A stretch of 64,000 nt of DNA from NCBI GenBank assembly GCA_024687745.1, contig JAILEM010000150.1:1-64000 (forward strand). The letters run 5' to 3'. Source of the DNA: Lachnospiraceae bacterium (GTDB lineage: Bacteria > Bacillota > Clostridia > Lachnospirales > Lachnospiraceae). Of this stretch, positions 1 to 7,164 are shown in pieces. The notes under the pieces are model-generated. The model was not told where the DNA came from. It worked only from the letters and a program-made list of their open reading frames with translations, and made no database searches. The position numbers were made by a program, and so were the translations under genes. Every line of letters starts with the position of its first letter. Position 1 is the first letter of the stretch.

Positions 1-2520
1 TGAAGATGTTGAAGCTTCCGTGCTGTCGATCATAGAACCTGATTCAGAATCAAGCTCGCTTGACCTTTCCGAAGCAGAGGTATACTCAGACCTGTTTTCC
101 TGATAATTATCCTGTTCATCAGTAAAATCCTTCTCAGTAAAATAAGGAACTCCCTTAGTAGTTGAATCTTTTACTTCCTTACCATTATATTCAAGCTTTT
201 GTTTTTCAAAGCGCTCAAGCTCATATGTTTTGTATGTTTTCCACCCCCATTTTTTCGTGGTTGTGATCTTTACAGAATCTTCAGATATCTCAACTGTTTT
301 ATCCTCTGTATCAATTTCCTCCCATCCGGATCTGGTATTTTTATATAGAACTACTTCGCCTTCATCATTTACCTCATATTTAATCTCCTCACTACCATCA
401 CTAAATATGGCCGTCTTTTGAAGTATAACTATGTGGTCTACTGTACTGACCACATGATTATCCAGCGAAATATAATCTTTCGAATCAGCGTGAACATAGT
501 CGAAATACCCATAAACCAAGTCTCCATTTTCAGTCTTATAGGAAACGCTGAACCTGTTATTATCCCAGTTGTTATTACTTCCATGTACTAATTCACTGGC
601 TATTACCTCATCGACATGACCTTCCTGATAATATGCGTATTTAACAAGGACCTTTGCAAGTTCGTCCTCCAGGTCATACAGGTAGTCTCTGAGATTGGTA
701 ATAGTAGACATTTTAGTCCCGTCAAATTCTATAGACTCTTTCAGACTGCTATTTGTACCACTGAGGTTATCATATTTGTTATCCAACACAAACTGCTTAT
801 AATCCGCTATCTTTTGCTGTAATTCAGGTATCTCCTTAAGAAGATCTTCAAGATAATCATCATAGTATCTCTCATTAAAGTTCTCAGATGCCACCTGAAG
901 CTGACTCTCTGCTTCACTTATGGCTGTACTCAGGGAATCGTTTTCGCTTGTAAGCGAATCAGATGCCGATCCGGATTTATATATTCCCTCGGAGGCAGTT
1001 TCTGACTGAGCAGTTGAAGCTGATTCAGACTGGGATGTCAATGTCGAATCAACTGCAGAATCTGAATCTTCTGCCTTATCTGATTGAGAAGCTGTTTCTG
1101 ATACCCTAAGAGATTCCGATGCTGATGCCTCCTCGGAGAGTGATTCGCCAGATTCACTTTGAAGCTGTAATGAATCCGATGCAGACGCTGACGAAGAATC
1201 CCTTGTTGAATCCTGCTCGGCAAGGGAGGCCGCTGCAGCATTGGATGCAGCACTTATTGCATTACTTTGAGATTCCTGAACTGTGGATGCTCTTTCTGAC
1301 TGAGATTCAACCTCTGATTCACTTTCTGACGATACAAAAGATGCCGATTCAGATGCCGAACCAACCTCTGACACTCTTACCTCTTCCGATACAGAAGCGG
1401 ATCCTGAAGCTTTGATGATTTCAGAAGTCTCATTATATACTGTTTCTGAAGCCACACCTGACTCAGAAGCTAAGATCTCTTCCATTTCCGAAAGTGATTC
1501 ATATGCAGACAGTGATTCCAATATCATATTGACATAATCTTCACTTAAGGAATTGCTTGATGACTCAGACTCTGCTTCTATGTCTGAATTCTCCTCTGCC
1601 AGAGATCCTGCTGCCGATTCTGACGACTCAGCGGTCTCAGATTCCTGTTGACTTAATGATTCTTCTGCTGATTCTGATGCCTCTTCTATCTCTGATTCCT
1701 GTTGGGTTAATGATCCTGCTGCCGATTCTGAATTTTTCTCTTCTTCAGAAGCTGTCTCCGATGTTACAGCAGAAGCAGACTCTGATTCCACTGCTGTTTC
1801 GGATACCTTGGCGGACAGAGATTGTTCCGCAGATTCTGATGTTTCCGATATATCCTCTAAAAGACCTGTTTCGGATTCAGAAGCTGCCTCTGAATACTCA
1901 GATATTTCAGAATAGAGAGTACTCTCAGATCCTGCTGCTGACTCGGACTGAGATATTATATCAACAACCAGTTCACTCTCAGCCTCTGAAGCAGATCCTG
2001 ACTGCTCGAAAATATCAGCAAAAAGATCTGCCTCGATTTCTGAAGCAGCTTCAGACTGTTCTGTTATCTGAGCAAAAAGGTCTGCCTCCGATGATGCAGC
2101 ATTCTCGGATTCTATGCTGATCTCCTGATACACTTCACTTTCATTCTGATCTACTGCTAATGGCTCTACAGCTTCTTCCACAGGGTTTTCCTGTTCTATC
2201 CCTTCAACAGGAGTTTCCACAATAGCTTCTTCTGCAGGAGTTTCCACAATAGCTTCTTCTGCAGGGGTTTCATCAATAACTTCTTCCGCAGGGGGTTCCT
2301 GCACAACCTCTTCCGCAGGGGTTTCCTGCACAACCTCTTCCGCAGGAGCTTCACTGCTTGCCTGTTCTGTCTCTATAGTTTCTTCCGAACTCTCCTGAGC
2401 TTCATCCGACAATTCGGAAGCATATACCACCATATCGTCCTGAATGACATTTTGTGCTCCAATGGCCGCTCCGATAGAAGCAACTCCTTTTAAGATCCTT
2501 CTTAATTTTTTGTTCTCCAT
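1..2520 (-). CDS. Serine-rich repeat surface protein, 3' end outside window
   Basis: The reading frame is open from an ATG at 2520 (ribosome site GGAGAG just upstream) to the left edge, giving 840 residues with no stop, so the C-terminus and any wall anchor are outside the window. A basic start (MENKKLRRILKG) and short hydrophobic stretch ending near VYAS suggest export, though it is a weak signal peptide. Next come seven tandem 9-residue PAEE-type repeats (about residues 59-121), then two blocks of 18-residue Ser/Glu/Ala repeats (about 145-353), then more SES-rich sequence to about residue 543. A non-repetitive domain rich in Tyr, Asp and Lys follows (about 545-790), then another Ser/Glu stretch. 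It is probably a cell-surface stalk or adhesin; no ligand can be inferred. Neighbouring genes do not hint at a partner. Confidence 0.8.
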   Translation of the reverse strand, partial: MENKKLRRILKGVASIGAAIGAQNVIQDDMVVYASELSDEAQESSEETIETEQASSEAPAEEVVQETPAEEVVQEPPAEEVIDETPAEEAIVETPAEEAIVETPVEGIEQENPVEEAVEPLAVDQNESEVYQEISIESENAASSEADLFAQITEQSEAASEIEADLFADIFEQSGSASEAESELVVDIISQSESAAGSESTLYSEISEYSEAASESETGLLEDISETSESAEQSLSAKVSETAVESESASAVTSETASEEEKNSESAAGSLTQQESEIEEASESAEESLSQQESETAESSESAAGSLAEENSDIEAESESSSNSLSEDYVNMILESLSAYESLSEMEEILASESGVASETVYNETSEIIKASGSASVSEEVRVSEVGSASESASFVSSESESEVESQSERASTVQESQSNAISAASNAAAASLAEQDSTRDSSSASASDSLQLQSESGESLSEEASASESLRVSETASQSDKAEDSDSAVDSTLTSQSESASTAQSETASEGIYKSGSASDSLTSENDSLSTAISEAESQLQVASENFNERYYDDYLEDLLKEIPELQQKIADYKQFVLDNKYDNLSGTNSSLKESIEFDGTKMSTITNLRDYLYDLEDELAKVLVKYAYYQEGHVDEVIASELVHGSNNNWDNNRFSVSYKTENGDLVYGYFDYVHADSKDYISLDNHVVSTVDHIVILQKTAIFSDGSEEIKYEVNDEGEVVLYKNTRSGWEEIDTEDKTVEISEDSVKITTTKKWGWKTYKTYELERFEKQKLEYNGKEVKDSTTKGVPYFTEKDFTDEQDNYQENRSEYTSASERSSELDSESGSMIDSTEASTSS
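1462..1731 (-). repeat. Five tandem 54-bp (18-residue) repeats, block 2
   Basis: A second set of five 18-residue units runs from 1731 down to 1462, each opening with SES or SLS followed by Leu at position 8 (for example SESAAGSL and SESAEESL). The first three copies are clear and the last two are degenerate. It keeps the 18-residue period of block 1 after a 29-residue spacer. Confidence 0.65.
1819..2088 (-). repeat. Five tandem 54-bp (18-residue) repeats, block 1
   Basis: Five consecutive 18-residue units run from 2088 down to 1819. Each has an acidic start, a Leu at position 4, usually Ile at position 8, and a Ser/Glu/Ala second half such as EQSEAASE. Only residue pattern is well conserved; the DNA copies differ. 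Eighteen residues equals five alpha-helical turns, so a helical rod is possible. Confidence 0.75.
2158..2346 (-). repeat. Seven tandem 27-bp repeats inside the serine-rich gene
   Basis: Seven in-frame copies of a 27-bp unit encode nonapeptides beginning PAEE or PVEE/PVEG, such as PAEEVVQET and PAEEAIVET. Copies four and five are nearly identical at DNA level, while the last two have diverged. Such repeats can change number by slippage or recombination. They lie between the export signal and the Ser-rich region and would form an extended acidic, proline-spaced segment. Confidence 0.85.
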
Positions 2521-2659
2521 AGACTCTCCATTTCCGGAATAATATGCTTTTAAATAAACAGCAAAAAATGATCCTTACTAATTATTTATACCTGATATTA
2601 TTAAGACTGAATATTTTTTATATTTGGACCATATTTTGATTGTACTAAATTAAATACAT

Positions 2660-2671
2660 ACAATATATTGT
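2660..2671. promoter_or_regulatory. Palindrome ACAATATATTGT
   Basis: A perfect 12-bp palindrome seven bases from the TTGTCA/TGACAA palindrome. In such AT-rich sequence it could be chance, but the close pairing suggests a regulator site. Confidence 0.3.
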
Positions 2672-2678
2672 CGCTCCT

Positions 2679-2695
2679 TTGTCACATTATGACAA
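2679..2695. promoter_or_regulatory. Operator-like palindrome TTGTCA-N5-TGACAA
   Basis: A perfect 6-5-6 inverted repeat, TTGTCACATTATGACAA, has the geometry of a dimeric regulator site. It lies about 160 bp upstream of the serine-rich gene and about 190 bp upstream of the GGDEF gene. The binding protein is not identified. Confidence 0.45.
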
Positions 2696-2829
2696 TCTCC
2701 CATGAACATAATATCTTCATTTTGTATACAGGTCAAGTAACACAGCCTTAAATTTACAGTTTATTAACAAATAAGATAGGGATTAAACAGAAAATACGAA
2801 GGATTGTAGTGTTTTATGTAATGTAAGTA

Positions 2830-2838
2830 TGGTATAAT
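2830..2838 (+). promoter_or_regulatory. Extended -10 promoter for the GGDEF gene
   Basis: The motif TGGTATAAT (extended -10, TGn plus TATAAT) lies about 50 bp upstream of the ATG at 2888. The -35 region is weak (TGTTTT at 2810-2815, spacing 17), which extended -10 promoters tolerate. Confidence 0.6.
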
Positions 2839-2887
2839 TTAAAAAGTAGCAATTATATTCCGGCTTTTTCACAAAAGAGGTTTTAAC

Positions 2888-4321
2888 ATGCAATACAATC
2901 TGATCGATAAAATCCTCCTCGATCCCGAGGACTATCCCGACGTTTCCAAAAGCCTTATTTATGATTTTAATAACAGGATAAAAAATATATCCGGAATATC
3001 CTCCGGACTCGGACGGGAGTATCATATAATATGGCTTATCAGAATAAAAGATCATGAAATGGAACTATACCGGAATACGGGAGAAGATACTACCCGGGGA
3101 GTTATCGAATATGGCCTTGACTACAAAAACTATGATGACTTTATAAAAGCATATGTAGAAAACTATGTTGTAGACCGCACAGATAACATCGAAAAAGAAG
3201 TCAGCTTTGATACAGTCATGAAGAATATCGAAAGCGGTGAGATGTATACGATAGATTATATGAGAATGTCAGATGACGGTGAACTCTCATACTTTCAGAT
3301 GGCTTTTGCCCTTACCGGCGAACCTGAACACTCCAACTACTTCACCCTGGCTTTTAGAAACATTGATAAAACAATAAAAAAACATATCGCCGACAAGAGA
3401 TATCTGAGAGAACAGCTTGATATCGTCGCTGCACTCAGCCGTGATTATTATAATATATTTAAGCTGGATATGAATACCCGTACAGTAGTGATCCTAAAGC
3501 TTGACGGTTATGTTACCAAGGGTATGGAGGGGCCCGGTGAGAAGAGCTATCCATATGATGTACTTTACGCTCAGTATGTAAAGGACAGAGTTTATTCTGA
3601 GGATATACCCAGCATGATGGAGGCTATGAGCCTCGATGTCATTCGTGAAAAGCTTAAAGAGGTTGATGAATATGTATCCAGTTACCGTGTTATCGATAAG
3701 GATGAGATCCACTACTATCAGTTCACCTACCTTCCTCTCAATCCCAACAATCCTTCGAGCGGCGTTTTGGCTGCTTTCAAGAATGTAGATGATATAGTAG
3801 AATCAGCCAAGGAAAGGGAGGCACTGGTCGCCATGGCAAAAACCGATCTTATGACCGGGCTTTTAAACCGTGGAAGCGGCGAGTCAAGGGTAAAGGAATC
3901 CCTTTCCGGCTATGCTCCGGGTATGATGTGTGTTATTGATATAGACGAATTCAAAAACATCAACGATACCTTCGGACATGATATCGGAGATAAGGTCATA
4001 AGAGGAATTGCAGACATCATCAGCACAGAATTTTCCAAAAACGATATAGTATTCAGACTTGGCGGAGATGAATACGGCATTTATTCAGAAGAAACCATTG
4101 ATGAAAAAAGCGGAACGGATATTATCAACCGTATATTTAAAAGAATATCCCGGCTTGATATACCTGAACTCAAAAAGCACAGGGTCTCGGTCAGTGCCGG
4201 TGCAGTGATACGTAATACGGTTCTTGACAGAACCTTTGAAGATATATACAGAAAAGCGGATCTTGGAGTTTACAAAAGTAAAGAACAGAGCGGATCTTCA
4301 TTGACCTTTTTCAAACAGTGA
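2888..4321 (+). CDS. Sensor diguanylate cyclase (PAS-like plus GGDEF)
   Basis: A 477-residue soluble protein. Residues about 1-310 look like two PAS-type sensor folds, and residues about 315-477 form a GGDEF domain. It should make cyclic di-GMP from two GTP. Visible motifs are the domain entry TDLMTGLLNR, the metal site in DIDEFKNIND, and GGDEY at 392-396, a tolerated variant of GGDEF. The usual inhibitory RxxD before the signature is SKND here, so product inhibition at the primary I-site is probably lost. No transmembrane segment is seen, so the signal is cytoplasmic or comes through partners. AGAGG precedes the ATG. A c-di-GMP phosphodiesterase lies at 21171-22868 in the same window. Confidence 0.88.
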   Translation: MQYNLIDKILLDPEDYPDVSKSLIYDFNNRIKNISGISSGLGREYHIIWLIRIKDHEMELYRNTGEDTTRGVIEYGLDYKNYDDFIKAYVENYVVDRTDNIEKEVSFDTVMKNIESGEMYTIDYMRMSDDGELSYFQMAFALTGEPEHSNYFTLAFRNIDKTIKKHIADKRYLREQLDIVAALSRDYYNIFKLDMNTRTVVILKLDGYVTKGMEGPGEKSYPYDVLYAQYVKDRVYSEDIPSMMEAMSLDVIREKLKEVDEYVSSYRVIDKDEIHYYQFTYLPLNPNNPSSGVLAAFKNVDDIVESAKEREALVAMAKTDLMTGLLNRGSGESRVKESLSGYAPGMMCVIDIDEFKNINDTFGHDIGDKVIRGIADIISTEFSKNDIVFRLGGDEYGIYSEETIDEKSGTDIINRIFKRISRLDIPELKKHRVSVSAGAVIRNTVLDRTFEDIYRKADLGVYKSKEQSGSSLTFFKQ

Positions 4322-4371
4322 TACCGCCGGTTCACTATATAAAAAGGTGTGAAAAAACTCCGTTAGAATTA

Positions 4372-4719
4372 TTATTTATCATAAGCATCGTATGCATCAT
4401 CGGTTACATCTATATCGCAGATATTACCTGCCTTATATTCAGCATATGCTTCACTGTCAGGAATTCTATCTGATACATGAGATGTTTCTGAAAGATCCTC
4501 CTCTTCATCTGTGTAAAGCAGGTTTTCTTCTTCTATCGGTTCTTCAACCGACTCAGTTTCAGATAAAGACGTTTCCTGTTCCTTTTTAAATATCTTTTTT
4601 ATACGAAATATTATATTGGCCGTAGCCCATCCGGCGCAGAACAGGATAAGACAGCATATCAGATAGAACAATACTGTCTTCCATGTAAATTCAGAAAAAT
4701 TAAAAGTCAGAAATTTCAT
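4372..4719 (-). CDS. Small acidic single-pass membrane protein, unknown function
   Basis: A 115-residue protein with one transmembrane helix (about residues 15-38, ending before the basic RIKKIFKK) and a strongly acidic cytoplasmic tail rich in Glu, Asp, Ser and Tyr. Positive residues after the helix predict the tail faces the cytoplasm. An AAGGGAT ribosome site precedes the ATG. It is convergent with the GGDEF gene and alone between that gene and tRNA-Glu. No family is recognised. Confidence 0.6.
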   Translation of the reverse strand: MKFLTFNFSEFTWKTVLFYLICCLILFCAGWATANIIFRIKKIFKKEQETSLSETESVEEPIEEENLLYTDEEEDLSETSHVSDRIPDSEAYAEYKAGNICDIDVTDDAYDAYDK

Positions 4720-4763
4720 TTATCGATCCCTTTTATAAATATCTTTATTTCAAGGCAAATAAT

Positions 4764-4775
4764 ACATGATCATGT
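4764..4775. promoter_or_regulatory. Palindrome ACATGATCATGT upstream of the acidic membrane protein
   Basis: A perfect 12-bp palindrome lies 45 bp upstream of the leftward gene starting at 4719. Its left edge touches a TATTAT that could be that gene's -10, so a repressor here could block polymerase. No clear -35 is seen. Confidence 0.35.
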
Positions 4776-4823
4776 GAGAGTATTATGCCAAAATCGCCCA
4801 AAAAAAGCAAATATATTTTTCTC

Positions 4824-4852
4824 TTGCATTTCACTTTAAAATGATATATTAT
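4824..4852 (+). promoter_or_regulatory. Promoter for tRNA-Glu
   Basis: TTGCAT at 4824-4829 and TATTAT at 4847-4852 are 17 bp apart, a near-consensus sigma-A promoter. Transcription would start only a few bases before the mature tRNA at 4863. Confidence 0.65.
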
Positions 4853-4862
4853 TTTATGGTAC

Positions 4863-4934
4863 GGCTCGTTGGTCAAGCGGTTAAGACGCTGCCCTCTCAC
4901 GGCAGAATCAGCGGTTCGATTCCGCTACGAGCTG
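4863..4934 (+). tRNA. tRNA-Glu (anticodon CTC)
   Basis: A complete cloverleaf can be folded. The acceptor stem pairs GGCTCGT (4863-4869) with ACGAGCT (4927-4933), with a G-U first pair and discriminator G. The D-loop contains GGTCAAGCGGTTAAG, the anticodon stem CTGCC/GGCAG encloses loop CTCTCAC with anticodon CTC, and the T-arm is AGCGG-TTCGATT-CCGCT. It reads GAG codons. CCA is not encoded and must be added after transcription. Confidence 0.93.
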
Positions 4935-4945
4935 TTAAATAAAAA

Positions 4946-4980
4946 AAAACCGGTGATATATCTTGTCATCGGTTTTATTT
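4946..4980 (+). terminator. Rho-independent terminator after tRNA-Glu
   Basis: An 11-bp hairpin pairs AAAACCGGTGA with TCATCGGTTTT (one G-T pair) around a 9-nt loop, and the 3' arm runs into T-rich sequence. It starts 12 bases after the tRNA and should separate it from sstT. Confidence 0.75.
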
Positions 4981-5018
4981 TTTATAAACATCAAAAAACA
5001 ATTATGAGGTGGCAAATC

Positions 5019-6272
5019 ATGAATCTGATCAAAAAATACAACGAAACAAGTCTGATTTTGCGAATACTGTGCGGTATGATCATCGGTATCGTTTTAGGTC
5101 TCTTATTTAAGGAGCTTTCGTTCATATCCATTCTCGGCGATCTCTTTGTCGGGGCTCTTAAAGCCATTGCACCTGTTCTTGTCTTTGTACTGGTTATTTC
5201 AGCCCTTGCCAAAGGACAGGATAAGCTTGACAGAAGATTTGGTCTTGTGATCGCCTTATATCTCTCAAGTACCCTGCTTGCTTCGATTACAGCGGTCATA
5301 GGAAGCTTTTTATTTCCACAGACCATACAGCTTACTACGGTTGCAGAAGCTGATACCATCCCTTCCGGAGTAGGAGAAGTTCTTTCAGGTCTTTTTGTCA
5401 ATATGGTAACAAATCCTCTTTCTGCTATCATAGACGGTAAATATATCGGTATCCTGTTCTGGGCGATAGTAATAGGATTAGCCGCCAAACGAATGGCCTC
5501 CGATAACACAAAAAAAGTTTTTGAGGATATATCAGACATCGTTTCACTTACCGTAAGATGGATAATAAACTTAGCTCCCTTTGGAATAATGGGACTAGTC
5601 TATACCAATGTTTCACAGAACGGTCTCTCCATCTTCGTTGATTACGGCAAGCTTGTGCTTTTGCTGGTTGTATGCATGCTGTTGGTCGCACTGGTTATAG
5701 ACCCTCTTCTGGCTGCATTAGTTTTGAAAACCAACCCATATCCTCTTGTTTTAAGATGTCTTAGAGGATCAGGTCTGACCGCATTCTTTACAAGAAGCTC
5801 TGCCGCCAATATTCCTGTAAACATGGCGTTATGTGAAAGATTGGGGCTTGATAAGGAAATGTATGCTGTATCAATACCGCTTGGCGCCACGATAAATATG
5901 GACGGCGCCGCCATAACGATCGCTGTTATGGCTCTTGCCGCAGCTAACACTGTAGATATAAAGGTTTCATTTGGTACAGCTATAATACTGGCATTTATCT
6001 CAACCCTTGGTGCATGTGGAGCCTCAGGTGTAGCCGGCGGATCACTCCTTCTTATCCCTATGGCATGCTCTCTGTTTGGTGTGGGACAGGATGTTGCCAT
6101 GCAGGTAGTTGCAGTAGGCTTTATGATAGGTGTTATACAGGATTCACTGGAAACAGCTCTTAATTCCTCAGGTGATGTAATGTTTGCCGCAACAGCCGAA
6201 TACGCCCAGTGGAAACGCGAGGGTAAGTCCCTGCCGACATTCCTCGGCGGAACTACTAAGGTTGATATATAG
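5019..6272 (+). CDS. sstT: Serine/threonine:sodium symporter SstT
   Basis: A 417-residue polytopic protein of the dicarboxylate/amino acid:cation symporter family, closely matching SstT from memory. Shared features are GALKAIAPVLVFVLV near the N-terminus, the serine-rich re-entrant segment FFTRSSAANIPVNMALCE near residue 254, SIPLGATINMDGAAITI, and GACGASGVAGGSLLLIP. It should import serine and threonine with sodium. The frame stays open upstream into the tRNA, but the start is placed at 5019 because GAGGTGG lies six bases before it and translation cannot begin inside the tRNA. Its 3' end overlaps the convergent Ig-like gene by 17 bp. Confidence 0.92.
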   Translation: MNLIKKYNETSLILRILCGMIIGIVLGLLFKELSFISILGDLFVGALKAIAPVLVFVLVISALAKGQDKLDRRFGLVIALYLSSTLLASITAVIGSFLFPQTIQLTTVAEADTIPSGVGEVLSGLFVNMVTNPLSAIIDGKYIGILFWAIVIGLAAKRMASDNTKKVFEDISDIVSLTVRWIINLAPFGIMGLVYTNVSQNGLSIFVDYGKLVLLLVVCMLLVALVIDPLLAALVLKTNPYPLVLRCLRGSGLTAFFTRSSAANIPVNMALCERLGLDKEMYAVSIPLGATINMDGAAITIAVMALAAANTVDIKVSFGTAIILAFISTLGACGASGVAGGSLLLIPMACSLFGVGQDVAMQVVAVGFMIGVIQDSLETALNSSGDVMFAATAEYAQWKREGKSLPTFLGGTTKVDI

Positions 6273-7164
6273 TCTTTCCAAGACTGATCTTACCGATTAT
6301 CAGTAAAAGCTGGAGCATAATAAACGAAGCCGCGCTGAAGAAAAAAAGAATACTTTTCTCATCAGGCTCATTTATCAGAAAAGCATTTATATATGTATTG
6401 TTTGTAAATTTTTTCGAGATATCGTATGAACCGGTTATATTTCCGGCATTGTCCGTGACCATCATATATAAATTGCTTTTCTCTCCGTTTTTCATTGTAA
6501 GAAATGCGGTTTCATATATTTTTCTGTGTACATTCTTCTCAAATACCCTTTCCTTTATCAGCTCCTTCCCCTCAGCACATACTTCTACCATCCTAATCCC
6601 GCTTCCTTCATCAGTTATATCCATCTTCAGTTTCATTCCTTTATCACCTGTCCCGTCATCCGTGCTTCTCTTCAGACTTATATGTATCCTTGGAGGAATC
6701 GTATCAAAACATATCCTGATCGGTTTGGAGTATATGAACTTTCCCTGATCATTTTTCTCAGGATCACTTTTATCCGCTTTCTTTCCTCTGAACCTCACAG
6801 TATATAGAATACCTGATTTTTTTATATCAGTATCATCTATATCGGGGACTTTTATACAAAGCGAGCTCCCCTTCATAGTTTTATAATCTCCATAGGAGAT
6901 CCCGCCGTCTTTACTTATCGAATATTCATATGAATCGTATTGGTCACTCATGCCATTACTTTCTTCAAAGAAAAAGGTCACTTCGGAATTGGTATAATAC
7001 ACTCCCCCATCAGCTATCTTCACAAGATTTCCGGCAGAATTTCTGATATCCGGACATATGAAACCGCTTTGCCCTGCCTCAGTTCTCTCAGGTAAAACCA
7101 GTAAGATCATGCTGCAGATCATTAATATGATCATATATCTGATCCCTTCTTTTTTTATTGTCAT
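6256..7164 (-). CDS. Ig-like surface protein, signal peptide and C-terminal anchor
   Basis: A 302-residue protein with a signal peptide (about residues 1-30, ending RTEA), an extracytoplasmic beta-rich part and one C-terminal transmembrane helix (about 270-295). The middle holds two bacterial Ig-like modules; DTIPPRIHISLKR starts the second and VTDNAGN is typical of such folds. It would sit on the outer face of the membrane. Its ATG overlaps the stop of the larger upstream gene by 4 bp (ATGA), so the two are co-translated and may work together. No enzymatic motif is visible and the ligand is unknown. Confidence 0.65.
   Translation of the reverse strand: MTIKKEGIRYMIILMICSMILLVLPERTEAGQSGFICPDIRNSAGNLVKIADGGVYYTNSEVTFFFEESNGMSDQYDSYEYSISKDGGISYGDYKTMKGSSLCIKVPDIDDTDIKKSGILYTVRFRGKKADKSDPEKNDQGKFIYSKPIRICFDTIPPRIHISLKRSTDDGTGDKGMKLKMDITDEGSGIRMVEVCAEGKELIKERVFEKNVHRKIYETAFLTMKNGEKSNLYMMVTDNAGNITGSYDISKKFTNNTYINAFLINEPDEKSILFFFSAASFIMLQLLLIIGKISLGKTIYQP

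Larger units (their letters stand above)
2521..2887. other. AT-rich divergent intergenic region with two palindromes
   Basis: This 367-bp gap separates the leftward serine-rich gene from the rightward GGDEF gene. It holds two perfect palindromes, at 2660-2671 and 2679-2695, and an extended -10 promoter for the GGDEF gene near 2830. I see no RNA gene or conserved leader in it. Confidence 0.6.

Noticed and set aside
1119..2120. Long plus-strand frames opposite the serine-rich gene (98 and 187 codons)
   Set aside because: Leu/Pro-rich translations are the antisense image of the Ser/Glu repeats, with no ribosome site.
4869..5018. Upstream extension of sstT into tRNA-Glu
   Set aside because: The frame is open but starts in the tRNA and crosses its terminator. 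The ATG at 5019 has a proper ribosome site and matches SstT length.
4991..6100. Minus-strand frames of 182 and 152 codons opposite sstT
   Set aside because: They mirror the transporter coding bias and have no ribosome site or recognisable family.
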